Source: Cladopsammia gracilis (Eukaryota > Cnidaria > Anthozoa > Scleractinia > Dendrophylliidae). Taken from it: a stretch of 64,000 nucleotides of DNA. The notes under the pieces were generated by a model. The model searched no databases. It was not told where the DNA came from and saw nothing but the letters and a program-made list of their open reading frames with translations. The stretch lies in contig JAJGOT010000219.1 of the NCBI GenBank assembly GCA_022457155.1, positions 372,501-436,500 of the forward strand, read 5' to 3'. The translations under genes were made by a program, and so were the position numbers. Positions 23,801 through 38,800 of this stretch are shown piece after piece. How positions within the stretch are numbered: position 1 is the first letter of the stretch; the number at the start of each line of letters is the position of its first letter.

Positions 23801-26800
23801 AGTAAGGAAAACTGTATCGATTATCTATCTTTGTCGATCATTCTTGCTTTATTGAACTTTGAAAGATTTCATTTAACCTGGTTTGGACTTACCCACTCTA
23901 ATCTCGAATTGATTCAATCTATCCCCACAGCAGTCTCCTCTGTTGACTACGTACACTTCAATCACAGGCTCCACTTGCCCCAGGTCCACTCGCCACCAGG
24001 GGTCATTTTCTTGAAGTGTGTGTGTACATGATCCACTGTGAAAGTTCGTGTTGCTGTCTCCATCCAGTGCTAAGCCGCCATTATACTGATTAAAAGTGCT
24101 TATCTGCGCCGTGTTCTTGTTGTACGCCAGATTATCTTAAAGAAAAAAGCGAAAATCACAGAAATAAATTACTGAATACAGTTGGCTAAATAAAATTGTT
24201 TTATAACCACTATAATATACATCTTTCCAGCGAAAACGTTATCAGATTAGTTAAAAACTGCTAAAACAAATTGTGTCTAAATCTGAACAGCTAATTCCGC
24301 TAGTAAATGGAATTTCTGGCGTTTGAGTGAATACGAATTAGCCGGAAATGAAATATTTCTGCGGCACGAAAGCAGTGGGGACTGGGGCTAGCCCAGTGAA
24401 ATGAGCATGTGTATGAGGGAGGGCTATATAAGAGATAAATATCACGTGGGATATCATTCTAGGCCGACACCTCAGCTTAATTAGCTAACGTTATTTTTAC
24501 TTTATTTTATTTATTTATTTATTTATTTATTTTACTTTATTTTTAAGTATGTCGTCCCTCGTGTAGCTTCGCAGGATGAGCTATTTAAAGCTTGAGCCAT
24601 GGTTCCTACCCAGATTTCCTGCCGACTTTTTTTCCCCAATGGGGATATTTTCCGGCAGGTTTTTTCTGGCCTCCGTCTGACAGTACTATCTTTAACTGTC
24701 GCTCAGCTCTGTAACATGTTACGTATCGCATACTTGGATGTAATAAGAGGTTGTAGTATAATGTATTGTTATAGTTCCCGGTGCTCCGGGCCGAAACAGC
24801 CAAAATAAACCTAACGGTTTTCGGTCATGTTGTTTAAAGTGTAGTGGAGCTGAAATACGCTGTTAGGAATTATATTCTATTAAATTTTAGAGTGATTTTC
24901 CCGCCCCGCCATTTTGAAGGCAGAGAGGGCCCTGGGGACAAGGTTGTATTGAGATTGATAAAACATGAAAAAATTACACAGCTTAAAAGTCTCTCTGCCA
25001 GGCTGCGATTCACGTTTTGTCGAATGGTCTTGTCCATATTTCACCCTTGCCTCTTTTCACGGCCCGGCTCAGAAATTTATTTAAGCCAATTTTTACAGTA
25101 CGCACGACTTTTTCGCATGCGTTCAGTGCTTACGATAAACTTACCGCATAAATCGCTTCATGTAAATCAAACCTACGACTGGTTTAGCGGGGCGTTGCAA
25201 ACGGCATGAAAAAATGTCGTGGGATTTTAAAACATAATTTAAATCCTACGGCATCGCAGCCGGAGAAAACTAATTACCGTGACACAGTAGAGAAAAAACA
25301 TTGCGTAACGCTGGAAATATTCTCATATTAAAGTGAAGTTGAATGTAACTGAAATGTCAACTTATCACTTATGTTATCTTAAACAAAACTTCCATTTCAC
25401 AGTTGTTCAGGTCACGCAACATTCCCTGTCTTCTCTTCTGCGACCAAAAATGTTAAAAAAAGGTGCATTGAAGTTAAATGAAGCTAAATTCAAAATTCAA
25501 TTCAACTAAAAAATCAAAATTATGATGGAGAGCGGCGTAAAACGTAAACCTAGCTTAGTTGCATGGGCTTTGACCTTCAGAGTTCACGTATAATTGAAAG
25601 GCGTATGCAGTACAGCAAAGGAATATATCTTTGAAAGCGAACTCGTCGTCATGTCCTTTATTTTGCAATCATTATTCTCAACGGCTGACTGTTTTAAAAT
25701 AACATGCAGAGCATTTTGAAAATATCTCTTTTTCGCATTTTTCGCTTAAAAAAAATTATTTGCTTTATTACTGTTTTGACTATCACGCCCTAAAAATGAT
25801 TTTTGATTTACTTGAAAACCATCTTATAAATTTTCTTGACACTTCATCTGCAGTTAGTGAAACGTGAGTACTACGAAATTTGAAAGTATCATTATGGAGT
25901 GTCTGACTAGATTTTGAGAAAAACGACATTGTTTAAAACAAAGTGCAATAAGTTGATATTCCTATAGTAACTGCTGTCGCTTGGAAACCAGTGACACATA
26001 GACTTTTCATCGCATTTCATATCTGAAAGCATGTCTTCCCTGCGAAGATTTGATTCAAAACATACATCCTACGGCAAAAAAAATAAGTTGAACCTCCTTA
26101 AAACAGCCGGCTTAAAAGTGTCTTCAAATTCAAATTGTTAAATTACCTCGTGAGTACACTTCCACCTCGCATAGCTGAAGAAACTGTCTCTTCGTGGTCA
26201 TAATACCAAGATATCTGCCAGTTTTCAGTGGATTTATGTAACACACAGCAGATGCTATGAACTGAATAAAAGTGTACAGTCCCACACACGCAGGATTACT
26301 TGTTACAGTCGCGCTGTTACCTGCCATAATAAAGCAAAATACAATTGTAAAAAAAGGCCCCAAGCCCTCAGCTTCTACATGTAAGCTCGTGCTACATGCA
26401 TATTGGATCAACTAAGTAGAGTTATAAAAGAATAAAATAGTAGCGTTAAACTCTTTTTTGCAGTTAAAAACACCCGCGGATATTATCGATCGGTAGGAGT
26501 AGTCCTTCAGTTTCAAGATCTGTGTTTAAAATTAGTTATGACTGAGGTTCGGTCGAAGGTAATTTCACGCGGACAAGTATGTCCGTTAGCGATTTTCCTT
26601 ACTATAGGCGACAATCGGTTGTTTCAGTTTTGAAAATTTTGGCAAGCCCCGTTGGGCTCAGCTCTACAAAATTTGGAATGTTACTACGTTTTTATAGTAT
26701 ACGGGGACAGATATGCAAATTTGTTATTTTTTTTCATTCGCCAGTGTATTACGTCATTCAGTTGTCTAGACAGTCTCGTTTCACACAATGCATATTAACT

Positions 26801-29800
26801 TTATGTCACGCTAAGATGTTTTGGTCGTTTTAAATCTGTTTTACTCTTCAATTCTTTAAAGGAGAAGTATCATGAGCGGCGTATCAATCTCAGTATGGCA
26901 GACTTAACTTTGTCCGCCTCAAAAAAATGATCAGGCTTAATTTAGCCCGTTGAATAGTCCATAAAATGTCTACATATTTGCAACGTAATTTATTAATAAT
27001 TTCCACTGCCTATTTATTTCCCTAAATGTTTAACAGTTTTCTATAATCACAATACCCACCTAATGTTATTTTATAGTCTTGATTTCTTTGCTGTATAAAG
27101 CTGGACACTGAGAACCTGTTGACTATGCGAACTTCAGAGACTGGCACGTGATCTGACCCAAGGTCCACTCGCCACCAGCTGGGGTTGTCTTCTGTAGTAT
27201 GTGAACAGGGTCCATAATCATAGTCTGTATCAGCATTGCCATCCACTGCTTTTGCTGAAACACCAGTACTGTAGGTAGAAGATTGTTGAGTGGTCTTACC
27301 AGCAGCAAGGTTCTCTGGGTTAATAGTCAAAATTATCGTAAATTTAATACTCGCTTGTACGCTCAAAGGTTTACAATACAAGTGAAAGAAAGCGACGTAC
27401 TGCAAGTGTACATGTATGTGGATCTCGATGCGAAGTATGTAAATAAAGTCGCACTCGGGCCACGATGGCCCACACGGCCGGAGCTTAACCCGGTTTCCGT
27501 AGCATGAAGCAACCAGGAATATTGCTACTCCCCCCTGGATGGGATGCTAATCCATCGCAGGGTTGTAAATGTAAAAGTATGCAAATGGTAGCTAATAAAT
27601 AGTTGCGAGCAGTTCACATATTTCTTGTTCTATAAATCTTTGCTTATGATCTTCTTTATGAGATTACGAAATAAGGTAAAAGCTCCTGCATTTAGTGTGA
27701 TGCGCGGTGGTTCAGTGGTCAGCACGTTGGGTTACAGATCTGAAGGTCAGTTGTTCGAGGCTCAGTCACTGCCGTCCTGTTGTTTGCGTTGACCTGAATC
27801 TTTGCTACACATTCTCTCTCTTCGCATAGGTGTATACAGCCATTTCGGGAAAGGTTGTCACATAGATGCGTTTAAGTGTACGCCACAATACTGTGAAATA
27901 GTTTGAGTAATACTAACATCTAAAGAGGCATCGGCGTTTTGCTGTCATTAAATAAGTAGAAAAAGAAATCAAGAATTACGAAAAATTTTGTAGAGTAAAG
28001 TAAATCTCAAGCTGTTGTGTTATTTTCAGACCTGTAGTGTAGAACTGTACAATTTCGTTTTAATTTTAGCACGTGAAGAATGTGTTTGCTTCTTATTAGA
28101 ATAATGTTTTGTTTTCTTTTTGACCCTGACTATCTGACCTACGTTCTTATGACGAACGCTTACGGGCCATTTGTCAGAACAGGACGGCTGGTCCGGCCAA
28201 TTCATAAATGGACTGCCATATTGATTTTCAGGAAAGGCGGCCATAGGGGTTAAGTCAAAAATAGTATATCAGTGCATCATTTTGATAGACTTGTAGAACT
28301 AGGTTCTCATACATAAAGGCGCATATCACGAAATGTCCAATCCAGCCGGTCAGTTCTGACAAATGGTAAGCTCGCTAAGTTTAATTAAGTTCATTTCGAT
28401 CTGACAGGGTCAGTTTTCTCTGAAACGTGATGTTTTATATCGATACGGTATATTCAAAGAGTGGACCACTTATTTTATAACAACCCACACTTCCTTTCGG
28501 TCTTGTCGACGCATACACTTCAAACTGTTTCAACTGTTTCAATTGTTTATTAATAATCACAAATTTTACATAAAGCAATATCCACTGCCCGCAGTTAGCA
28601 GATTAGCTAGTCGAGGCGGGCAGTGGTTACACGTATGTAATACATATACAGACAGAACACAAGAAAGACTAGAGAAAAACAGTAGTTAAATAAATAAACA
28701 AATAAATATAAATAAATTCAATTTAATTAAGTTTACAATCATGAACATTGCAAATATAAGAAGGCCAAGTTTTCAGGAAATTTTTGTTATTAAGTCGGGT
28801 AAATCAATATAATCATTTTCTTCTGAAAGTATTCGGAGTAAAGTGTCGTGGACATTGATTTTAAAGTTATTTTTGGACATTTGACGCATTTCACACGGTA
28901 AGCTATTCCAGACTTTTACACCATATCTTGAAAAAGACTTAATTTGTTTATCTAACCTTGAGTGTTTAACATAATAGTCACCTCTTGAAGATGATCTTGT
29001 ATTATATGAATGAATATTAGATTGGGAAGCAAATAAGTTAGATATGTTAGTAGGTGTTAAACTGTTAGATATATCATGCATTAGAATAGCAACGGATTTA
29101 AAGTACAGTAGATCTAAGGGAAGAAAGCCAGAGGAGGCAAAATAAGGTACTGCATGAGAATTATAGTCACCAAAGAACATGAGGCGGAGGGCGCGTTTTT
29201 GAAGAATGAGAATTTTGTTTTTGTAAGTTTTAGCAGCTTGGCCCCAAGCGACTATGCCATACAATAAGTAGGGCTGAATAAGAGATATGTATATGTGGTG
29301 TAAAGTATTCAGGGGTACAAAGTGTCTCAGGCTGGCAATGATGCCAATTGTTTTACTTATTTTTGAAGCGATGTGAGCGATATGGTATTTCCAAGAAAGA
29401 TTTTCATCAATAAGACTTCAACTTCAACTTCAACTTCAAGACTTAAACATGTATGACAACCTTTCCCGAAATAGCATGGGCACCGGCGAGATAATTCTAG
29501 TTGTAACCCTGCAATGAACTCATCCAGCCCCAATACTCCTGGATGTTTTACGCTACAGTGGGATGCATGCTATTCTTGTGCGACTTCACTTTACCCCTTA
29601 ATAAACATTGGCTAACGACGCTTATAACCATGTAGTTAATATTTTCCACAGTAAATGCAGGATACTGAATCTATTTATAAAGGCAAACGAACCACATTCA
29701 CCTGGTTTATACTTCACTCCAAACACCTCCGTTCTCATACATGAATATTGGTTGTGTTTAGTTGCTATTACAAATCGTAACCACCTCGTTAAGGCTCCTT

Positions 29801-32800
29801 CGTATAAAATGTTCTTTTTCACTGTAGTCTCATCGCTATTCCCCGTAAAGGTCTGAAAACAAAATTATCATGTTAGTACACTTTTAATCGGTTTTGTAAT
29901 CAACTTTTGAGATTCATACAGACAGTGCTCTTCCGCTACTTAACTTATTAGACTTACATTACAATTACTCAAGTTCTCACACCAGTGGCATAAAAAGCAA
30001 CTTCCCAATATCTTCGACAACCACCTTCGCTACGCCAGTGACGTCCACACGTATAACACTAGATATGCTGCAAGAGGTAACTTCTATAAAGCACGCTTCA
30101 GGACTAATATCGGGAAAAAAAACATCATCAGCTTTAGCAGTTGATTCTTGGGAAAAATTACCAAAAGAAATCAAAGATCTTAGTCATTTTGATTTCAAAA
30201 AAAAAGTTAAACGGTATTTATTGTCGAAACAGATATACTGTCCAACCCCAGTCGTCTTCTAATTTTCGCTATTATTTGCTATTATATTTTTGCTATTTGT
30301 GTGCAATGTGTGTTTATGTGTTTGTAATAGATGTCTACATGTGAATTGCTACTATACAAGACTAGTGTCTAACTAGAAAACTGTATGGTTAACTTAGACG
30401 CTAGGCATTTCCACGAATGGTATTTATATTAGTTATTCGTCCTATTGTTTTAGTAATTTTAGTTTAGCTAGATATATATTTTCTTGTAACAAAAATGTCA
30501 TGGAAATGTGAAAATAAAGTATATTGTATTGTATTCTATTCATTTGTCTTGTTGGTATAATAAAGGTTTGCGTTACTATTTTTTGCTTGCCACTCGATCC
30601 CATAAATTTGGCCGAAAAATCAGTTGTCGTCAGTTTGAGGCCAGCCCTGTCAACTATCCGTAGAATAATCAAACAAAATAAATAAAAAAATCATTCACAG
30701 TGACATCAACCAGATACAGGGATGTGTTTTGTTTTTGCGAGCCCAACATAATTGGTTTCCAAAATGAGAGAAATTTAAAATAAATTCAGTTAAGAGGAAA
30801 TGACTAGCGCGGCCAAAAAAGTTCGTGAACTAAGTCATGTGATCAAAAACTTATCCTCGAAGACAGGTACAAGCACCGCCCTGCTAATATTGCAACAACC
30901 AACCCCAATTCTACCATGCATGAAAGGCCTGAGATGTGACTGCTGCAGATCGTGTTAAAATCAAATCATAAGATAAGAGGCATAGGCAATTTCACTGCTA
31001 GGGAGCACCACCTGCCAAACAACAAATATTGTTGGTTTGGGTAGCTTTTTAAAATCTCAAAATTGCCCACAACGGGAGCAACGTTTTACATTCGATTCCC
31101 TCTCGCGCATGGTCGAAATTGTTCGGTATTCTTGCATATTCGATAATAAAAAAGTACTATAAAATTAATATTTTAAAGCTCCCGCAAAAACATACTGTAA
31201 AACCTCACGGTAGCATCTAAAAATGCCATCAAAGCTCATGACCTTGTGTCTGTTATTGGAAAAATATTGTAATCAACGTTCAGACTTTATTTCATATATT
31301 TGTCCTGGCGTGGAAGACAATATGCCGCGTTGGTTTAGCAGGTTTACTTTTCATAACCCATTCCGTTCTTTTCACAATTTTTTCACTCCTCCCCCGTTAG
31401 ATCATTTCCAGCTTAAGGTGGCTCCATATTATTGAGATGAAAAACATGTGTAAAATTTGACGCTGTTTGTAGAATGATTTTTCCCGCCGTTTCGGCAATG
31501 CTGCCTTCTTCAGGGTACAAAACTATTTAAAAAACCGTTGAAAAGTTCGTTAATTTAGCACACGTGTCCAATTACATGATCACGCACGTGGCAGCGCGCG
31601 CTGGCGCGCGAGTGGGCAAAAAAGTAAATTCACGTAAAACTAAAGTCTTGATTCAGACCACTCGGGGCCATGGTTCCTTGCCTAAAAATGAAACGCATTT
31701 CCTGTTCCTTGCGATATTCTTGGTTGGCCAGGCCCGCTTTCAGTACAGCGACTTTCAAATCCTGCAGTGAGTGATTCGGTTGGTTAAAATGCGCAGGTAC
31801 AGGAAGGTCATGTAATCAAGGTCATGTTAGGTCATCAAGGTCATGTAAGGTCATGTAGGGATGTAATCAACAGCAGAAATGACCTTCCTGTACCTGCGCA
31901 TTTTAACCAACCGAATCACTCACTGCAGGATTTGAAAGTCGCTGTACTGAAAGCGGGCCTGGCCAACCAAGAATATCGCATGGAACAGGAAATGCGTTTC
32001 ATTTTTAGGCAAGGAACCATGGCCCCGAGTGGTCTGAATCAAGACTTTAGTTTTACGTGAATTTACTTTTTTGCCCACTCGTGCGCCAGCGCGCGCTGCC
32101 ACGTGCGTGATCATGTAATTGGACACGTGTGCTAAATTAACGAAATTTTCAACGGTTTTTTAAATAGTTTTGTACCCTGAAGAAGGCAGCATTGCCGAAA
32201 CGTCGGGAAAAATCATTCTACAAACAGCGTCAAATTTTACACATTTTTTTCATTTCATCATTCAGTATAACGCTGCGCAGGTAATTTAAATATTTAATTT
32301 AAATATTTATCATCCATATTATTGAGCCCTCCCGTCTTTTGCATTCCATTACAGCTAGCCTGATGGTGTGGCTAAAAATCTTTTACTTGAAACCGGTAAA
32401 TTTTTTCAGTAGCTACGCAGCTCTTTAGAACCTCTAATTTCATTGGACCTGTATACCACGCAGCTCTATTGTTTTTAGGTCTAGGTTCTATTGTTAGCCA
32501 TTGTTGTGTTGTTTGTTCTATTATTTTTTCAGCTAATCAGAGAAGACCTTGTAAGACCTGCGTACCGCCCCAATTTTTTATCAGTCAACAAAGTGGTATC
32601 CAAACGACGTCATCATTCGTTGCCATGGCAACGCGAAAAGAGGTCGAAATTACGCTATTTTGGACCATTTGAGGCGAATAACTTATAAACTACACGGTGA
32701 AAGTTTTACTTTTCGATATATTTTTGTTTAATTGGCAAGACAAACGTTTTAACAATTTACCTACCTTAAATTTATGTAAAAATGACATATCTCTGAAGTC

Positions 32801-35800
32801 TATGCACAGTTTTTTTTTCAAAATTGCCACAAATGTTTGTTATGTTTACTGAGACGAAAATATATAAAAATCAAAAAATTTTACCTAGCAGTTTTGAAGT
32901 TATTAGCCTCAAAAGATTGAAAATGGGGTCTTTTTCGCCTCTTTTTACGTTGCCATGGTAACCAATTTCGATTTCGAAGCCACCTAAATTTGTTCATTGG
33001 TTAAGTGTTTACAAACCTGTACTAAACGTTTTCTCTTAACTTTACTGGTGTAGCTGTGATTGAATATCATAGATGTATCATGATAGGAATGTTTAAACTA
33101 TTAGGAGCCACCTTAACATTTGTTTTCACTGGGTCTGAAACACCTCACCGCCACTCACTCTCTTATCGTTTTTTATTCTTTTTTTGTCCCAGTCGCATGC
33201 AGTTTGATTTATTAAAAATTAAAATATAATTGAAACCAAGGGAAAGGAAAGGAAAAGGAAAGGTTGTAGCAAAACTAAGTTTTCTTAGACAATACATGGA
33301 TGCATTAAAAACTGGCACTTTAAACGGCGGAATCATTACCGATCCTGTATACGGAGGATGTGCCCGCGGTACAAGTGGCAGTCAAAACAGAGTTGTTGTA
33401 CGTCATCAGCCACTAAATAATTGTGCTTTTTAGTGTCGACTAAATGAAGTACCTATCGAAATCACATTGTTTATGGCACTCGAGAGGACGCTATAACAAA
33501 ACAATTTGGAGAAATAATAAGAATAGTAAATCACTGTTTTTGAGTTAAACTTAACCAATAACTTTCCAAAAGCATTGGAATTACAACGATCGAAACACCA
33601 AAAAGGTAGTCTAAATCCACATGACACAAATGACGTAGGACACTCAGTTTTTTCCGCGCGCTGGGCTGTGATTGCTTAATTCAGATCAGGCCGTATGCAA
33701 GGCAGGCAATAGGAACAACAAGCTACCTTAACTTGTCCAATGTCTTTATAATCTGTCCAAGTTGTCCCATCTGTGGATGTCTGTAGGGTGTATGTCTTCA
33801 CCCAATCCGCTGATTTGGAATTCCCCTGAGTGGACACAGCACAGATGATATGAAGTGTCTTAAAGTCGATCTGCAGAAATGGAGAACTGTCACTTGTGGA
33901 TGCACACCATGCTGGCCCTGCCGTGTATTTCAATCGGCCATGATTGGCCGGTGTGTTCAAATTTAGTTCAGAAGAAGCACTTATTTGACTGTTTAGGATT
34001 GCATTACTTTCCATTCCAAGATCAAGATCAATACAGTCTCCTGCAGTAAAATAGTATAAAAAACATTAACCACAATTATAAAATTCTCTACTTGCACAAA
34101 TCCCATGATACACCTCTTTTACCCCCCGAAATTTTGCATAATCATTGTTTGCAATTTCTCCTGGGACATGAAGATGTCCCAAGGGAAATCTAAAACAATG
34201 CCTATGCAAATTTTTTTTGGGGGTAGAAGCGGTGTATTATGATATTGTGCAAGTAGAGAATGCTCAAGGAAATGCGCGCTCTATGATTGGGTAAAACGAG
34301 TTCATTATAACTCGATAAAGCACGCGCGTGACGTAAGGTTCATTATAAAAGAAATAAAAAAACTTGTTCCTCGTGCATTGTTTAGTTATATGAGCCCTTG
34401 GGAATTAAGAACACTCGAGAAGTACGAGGAGCACTCGCCTTTGGCTCGTGCTTCTCTGCACTTTTCTCGTGAGTCTTTAATATAGTGCGCATGGCGTGAC
34501 ATACTGCTACGTCATGCAACAGGGTATTTCAAACAACAATTACATGTAAAACGTTTCCTGATGTGGATTTGCGTGCTTCTTGTCATTTTCTTTGTCCTTT
34601 TCCTTTCATTAATTTTGTAACAGTTTGAATACAAGATTAATATAATTTCCTTTGTTTTTTCAACAGAAAGTCTTACGGGTTGTCATATTTTAATTTTGTT
34701 CTGCTTGGTTCAAGCAAACTCGATAAACTAAGGCATAAGTTGTCATCAACAATTCGTTGGATGTAATTCGCACATCATGTGCGAATTACATCCAGTGATT
34801 GCAGGAAAAACAACTTTCGCTTAATCAGATTAGTACTTGGGACTTTCCACTCTTTATACTAGCCTTCCACATGCCAAACTTAAACATCAACTCCACGATC
34901 TACTCGCAAGGGTTTTTAACACCAGATGGAAGAGTTTCATAGCAACCAATAATTTCCACACATTCTGGGCCAATGATAGGAAGTCTACGAAGTACACTTA
35001 CTTCTCCTTTTGGCAACTGTGCCTCGCTATTGACCTTCCTATCGACAATATCTACGTCCGCTTCGGAAACTCAGTTTTCCGGCAAATTATTTGCATACCA
35101 ATGGGCACTAAAAGCGCGCCTTTGTTGGCTGATCTGTTCCTCCACACCTTCGAGTATGAGGTTCATGCTCAGAACAATGAAGCAAGATATGACCAAAACC
35201 ATCCAATTTAGCAACACCTTTCGTTATATCGACGATTTATTGAGCGTTAACAATGACAATTTTGGAAATTACATCAGCGACATTTACCCGTCGCCCTGGA
35301 ACTAAAGGACACTACCTTAACATCAAATGAGGTGTGTTATCTGGACACGAGAATCAAGAATGGTGACAGCAACACACCTTTCCATCTCAACGTCTACGAC
35401 AAGAGGGATGACGGCTCATTTCGGATTGTCAATTTTCCTCATATGGACAGCAACATTCCCGCCAATCCGGCCAATGGTGTTTATATATCTCAATTGGTAA
35501 GATATGCTAGAATTTGCACATCGAGTTGGATTTTATACATAGACTTCGCCGACTTTCATCACGTCTCCTTCATCAAGGGTTCAAATCTACGCTCCTTCGT
35601 AAATCGTTTCCTTACGGGTAACCACTCTTAATTACAAAAAGTTGTAATTGGATAGTGACCGCGTGCTTAAATTACGTAAAAATAGGCCTAGGATGACCAA
35701 ACGCAATCTAAAAGTTTGTTGTTAAAACTTAACGATTAATTTAGAAATAGCACGCAGCTACTCTCAATCTAAAAACAAAAACTTGCTTATAGAGAAACAT

Positions 35801-38800
35801 TTTTGTTTCCTCTTGTCTGCAGAGTTAACGAAAAAAAGATGTTGGCCATTGCTAAAATATTTTACACTATGAGATCTTTATCTGTTATTTGTAAAATAAT
35901 CTTCTGGATAACTCTACTGACTCGAGTCTACAATAAAGGAAATCTAATCAGAAAACTTGAAAATATGTAACAACGGCCTCAAATGTACATAATAGCGGAG
36001 CTATTGCCCGGCCGAAGGCCTGGCTGCGCAGCACCATACTCATAGAACCAGAGAACCATAGAACCCATGGCCGTCATTTTTCATGGTCATGGCTAGCGGA
36101 ATGTTTCGCGGGCGCGTTGTGTGCCCGCCGCCGCCGTCGCTTAGGGCTAACTCGCGGGCGCGTAGACCGTCGCAAAACATGCGCGTATGACGCCACACAA
36201 CATCCGGGATCTTTGCAATTTTCACGTGAAATGGGAAAACACTTTTGACGTTTTGCTGTGTTTAGCGGAGAAAACCGATTCAAATTAAAGTCGTTATTCT
36301 CCTGAATTTTTTCGCGGTTTGCTACTCAAGACAGGGATACTAATTAAGATATAAAATATCAGCAAGACCACAGCGACAAACCGTTGAGTGGTGCCGGATC
36401 TCCCAGTTGTAGACCTGGATCAGTACAATAATTACTTGTATAAAATCAGAAAACGGCAAACTGATCCTTACGGCAAGGCGATGAAGGAGTAAATAAAAGA
36501 ATAAAACAAAATTTATATTTAAACGAATTTGCCCAATTCGTTTAAATATAAATTTTGTTTTATTCTTTTATTTACTCCTTCATCGCCTTGCCGTAAGGAT
36601 CAGTTTGCCGTTTTCTGATTTTATACTAATTAAGGGATACTCAGAAGCCGCTATTAGTGGAAATAGAAGAGCTTTCAGAGATAAAATCTTGCTTCGAGGA
36701 TGGGAGCAATGCGGGAAGATGTTTGTCACTTCGGGTTTCAGAACTGAAGAAGCGGAGATTTAAACAATTTCCAAGCAGTGGAGGGACTTAAAGGTAAAAC
36801 AAAATACATTTTTCGATGGGAATTTATGTTGATATCAATCTGTGATTGACTTTTTTGTCTTCTCGCTAGTTTTCGGGAGAATTGTTTATAACGCGCTCAA
36901 TTAAATTCAGTTGTTTTGATTTCTTTCATCGGAGACATCTCGGCCTCGATGAGCTCTTAATGGTTCGCGTTCTGCTTTTAAACATAAACGTTTGGAGATT
37001 TGAATAAAATTTTTCGAAAGAAGATTATGTTGTCCATTTTTATGCGTTTGTTCATTCATTACATAGGTTGAAAAGCGATTTTATGTAAACAAAACAAAAC
37101 AAGACTTGGATTTTATAATTGTAAACTTCACTAGCTCGCGTGGTCTTATGCAAATATGTTTGTGTATTTTTTGCAATTTTGATTTCCAAATCAGTTTCTC
37201 GGACAATTTTTATAAGCAGCAGGTGTATTTTATTTGGAAATTAGTCGTACTAATTATTCTAGACGGAGAAAAAGTTGTTTTTGTGAACTTTTGTACGGTC
37301 TAAATGTACTGTGCAAACGGTCGCGTAAGTCTGTTTTTGAGAATTGCTAAAATTAAAAGATAGGCCGGTCGTCAATTTATTCTTGTGCTTCCGACCTTTC
37401 ACCTCAGTTAAGTTTATCATCGGCTTTCTGTTCAAAGAGCGACGCTGTTAGGCTCAGGCTATCTATATATATTAATTAGTACACAAAACAGACAGCATAA
37501 AATTGTGACTTTTCAGGTCACACCTTAGGATTTCAACCATTAAATAAAAGTTAAAAGCGCATTACAGGAGTCAACGTCTCACGTCTTGTTTCTTCCGTCG
37601 ACGACATCAGAACTTTCATTCAAGCTGTGGAGGTTTTAATCCCTTCTCTTTACCTTCAGCTAGTATGTAAATTCTTCAGGTGCAATAGTTATATTCATAA
37701 AGAAAACTTAGTCAAGTGCTGGGCTAGTCAATCTCTACATACATCGCCAAAACAGTACGCAAACAAATGAACCTTTGTCCATTACATAGACATATTACTG
37801 GAATAAATATAACAAGATTAGTTTATTGCCTGCATTTGAGGTTTTCGCAACCTATTCCAGTAGAGCGAAACATAGTTTGTGTCGGTCGATACGGCTTTTC
37901 AGTGTAAAGTACCAATCAAACAGTGCAGGACAGTCGATGATAGTTATGGTGAGAGTTTTAATGCCAACCATGATGTCCTGTCATGCTGGCGATGAAACGT
38001 TGCATTGTGGTACAAAATAGTTGTCGATAGTTGGTGGAATATAACATGAACAAAGTCACCCATTAACTCCTCGCTTGACCGCTCGCAGACACTATTTCAT
38101 GACGAACAAACAACTTGTTGGCTGAAATCGTCTTAGTTTTCGGGCCTCGAAAAGACTGATGACTTTTCGTGGTCACTTTCAAATGTACAGCTGAGCAAGC
38201 TACTTCAGGTGACTAACTGACCGAACAACCGACATCAACTATCACGCGCTCGGTCAAACGATCAGTACTATCAACAACTAGAGTGATCAGTTTACTTAAC
38301 CGTGCCGCCCCCATGAGTATTTCAGGATTTTCCAGCAGGATTTCTATTAACATGACATGATAATTACCTTCGAGATTCAAATTCTGTCAACAAAGACACT
38401 AAGCACATTAACCAAAGTGTTGCGGCATGTCAAGCTCATCAAACGAACGTATTTGAAGACCTACTGACACAAGGAGCAGAGGAGCCAAATTTGACCTTTA
38501 CGCGTTCGATCTTCGATCTGTTGTTTACGAGTTTGTTTTTCGCCCCAGCGGGACCCCAAGCGTAATGGTAAGTACTTCATGTATCCCCTTTCCGTTGGGT
38601 AACCGCAAATTGTTGACTGTGGGCGCCACAAAATCGTTACGCAGCAAGAAGAGAGACAAGGGAGGAAACATATTTGAGCCTAATTTTTGATCCCCGATTA
38701 CTCGCTTTTGATTCAATAAAAAGTTCTGATTTTTGGCATGTAGCTTTATATGGACAGTCTCTGGACAGCTTTTCAACAATTTCGATGAAGAGATCCATTA

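Noticed and set aside
24844..25209. 121-residue plus ORF in a receptor intron
   Set aside because: No domain, no repeat, no upstream signal; the length is within chance for this window.
31564..32126. Mirror-image 68-residue ORFs as a small gene family
   Set aside because: Both are antisense readings of the two arms of a Penelope-like fold-back.
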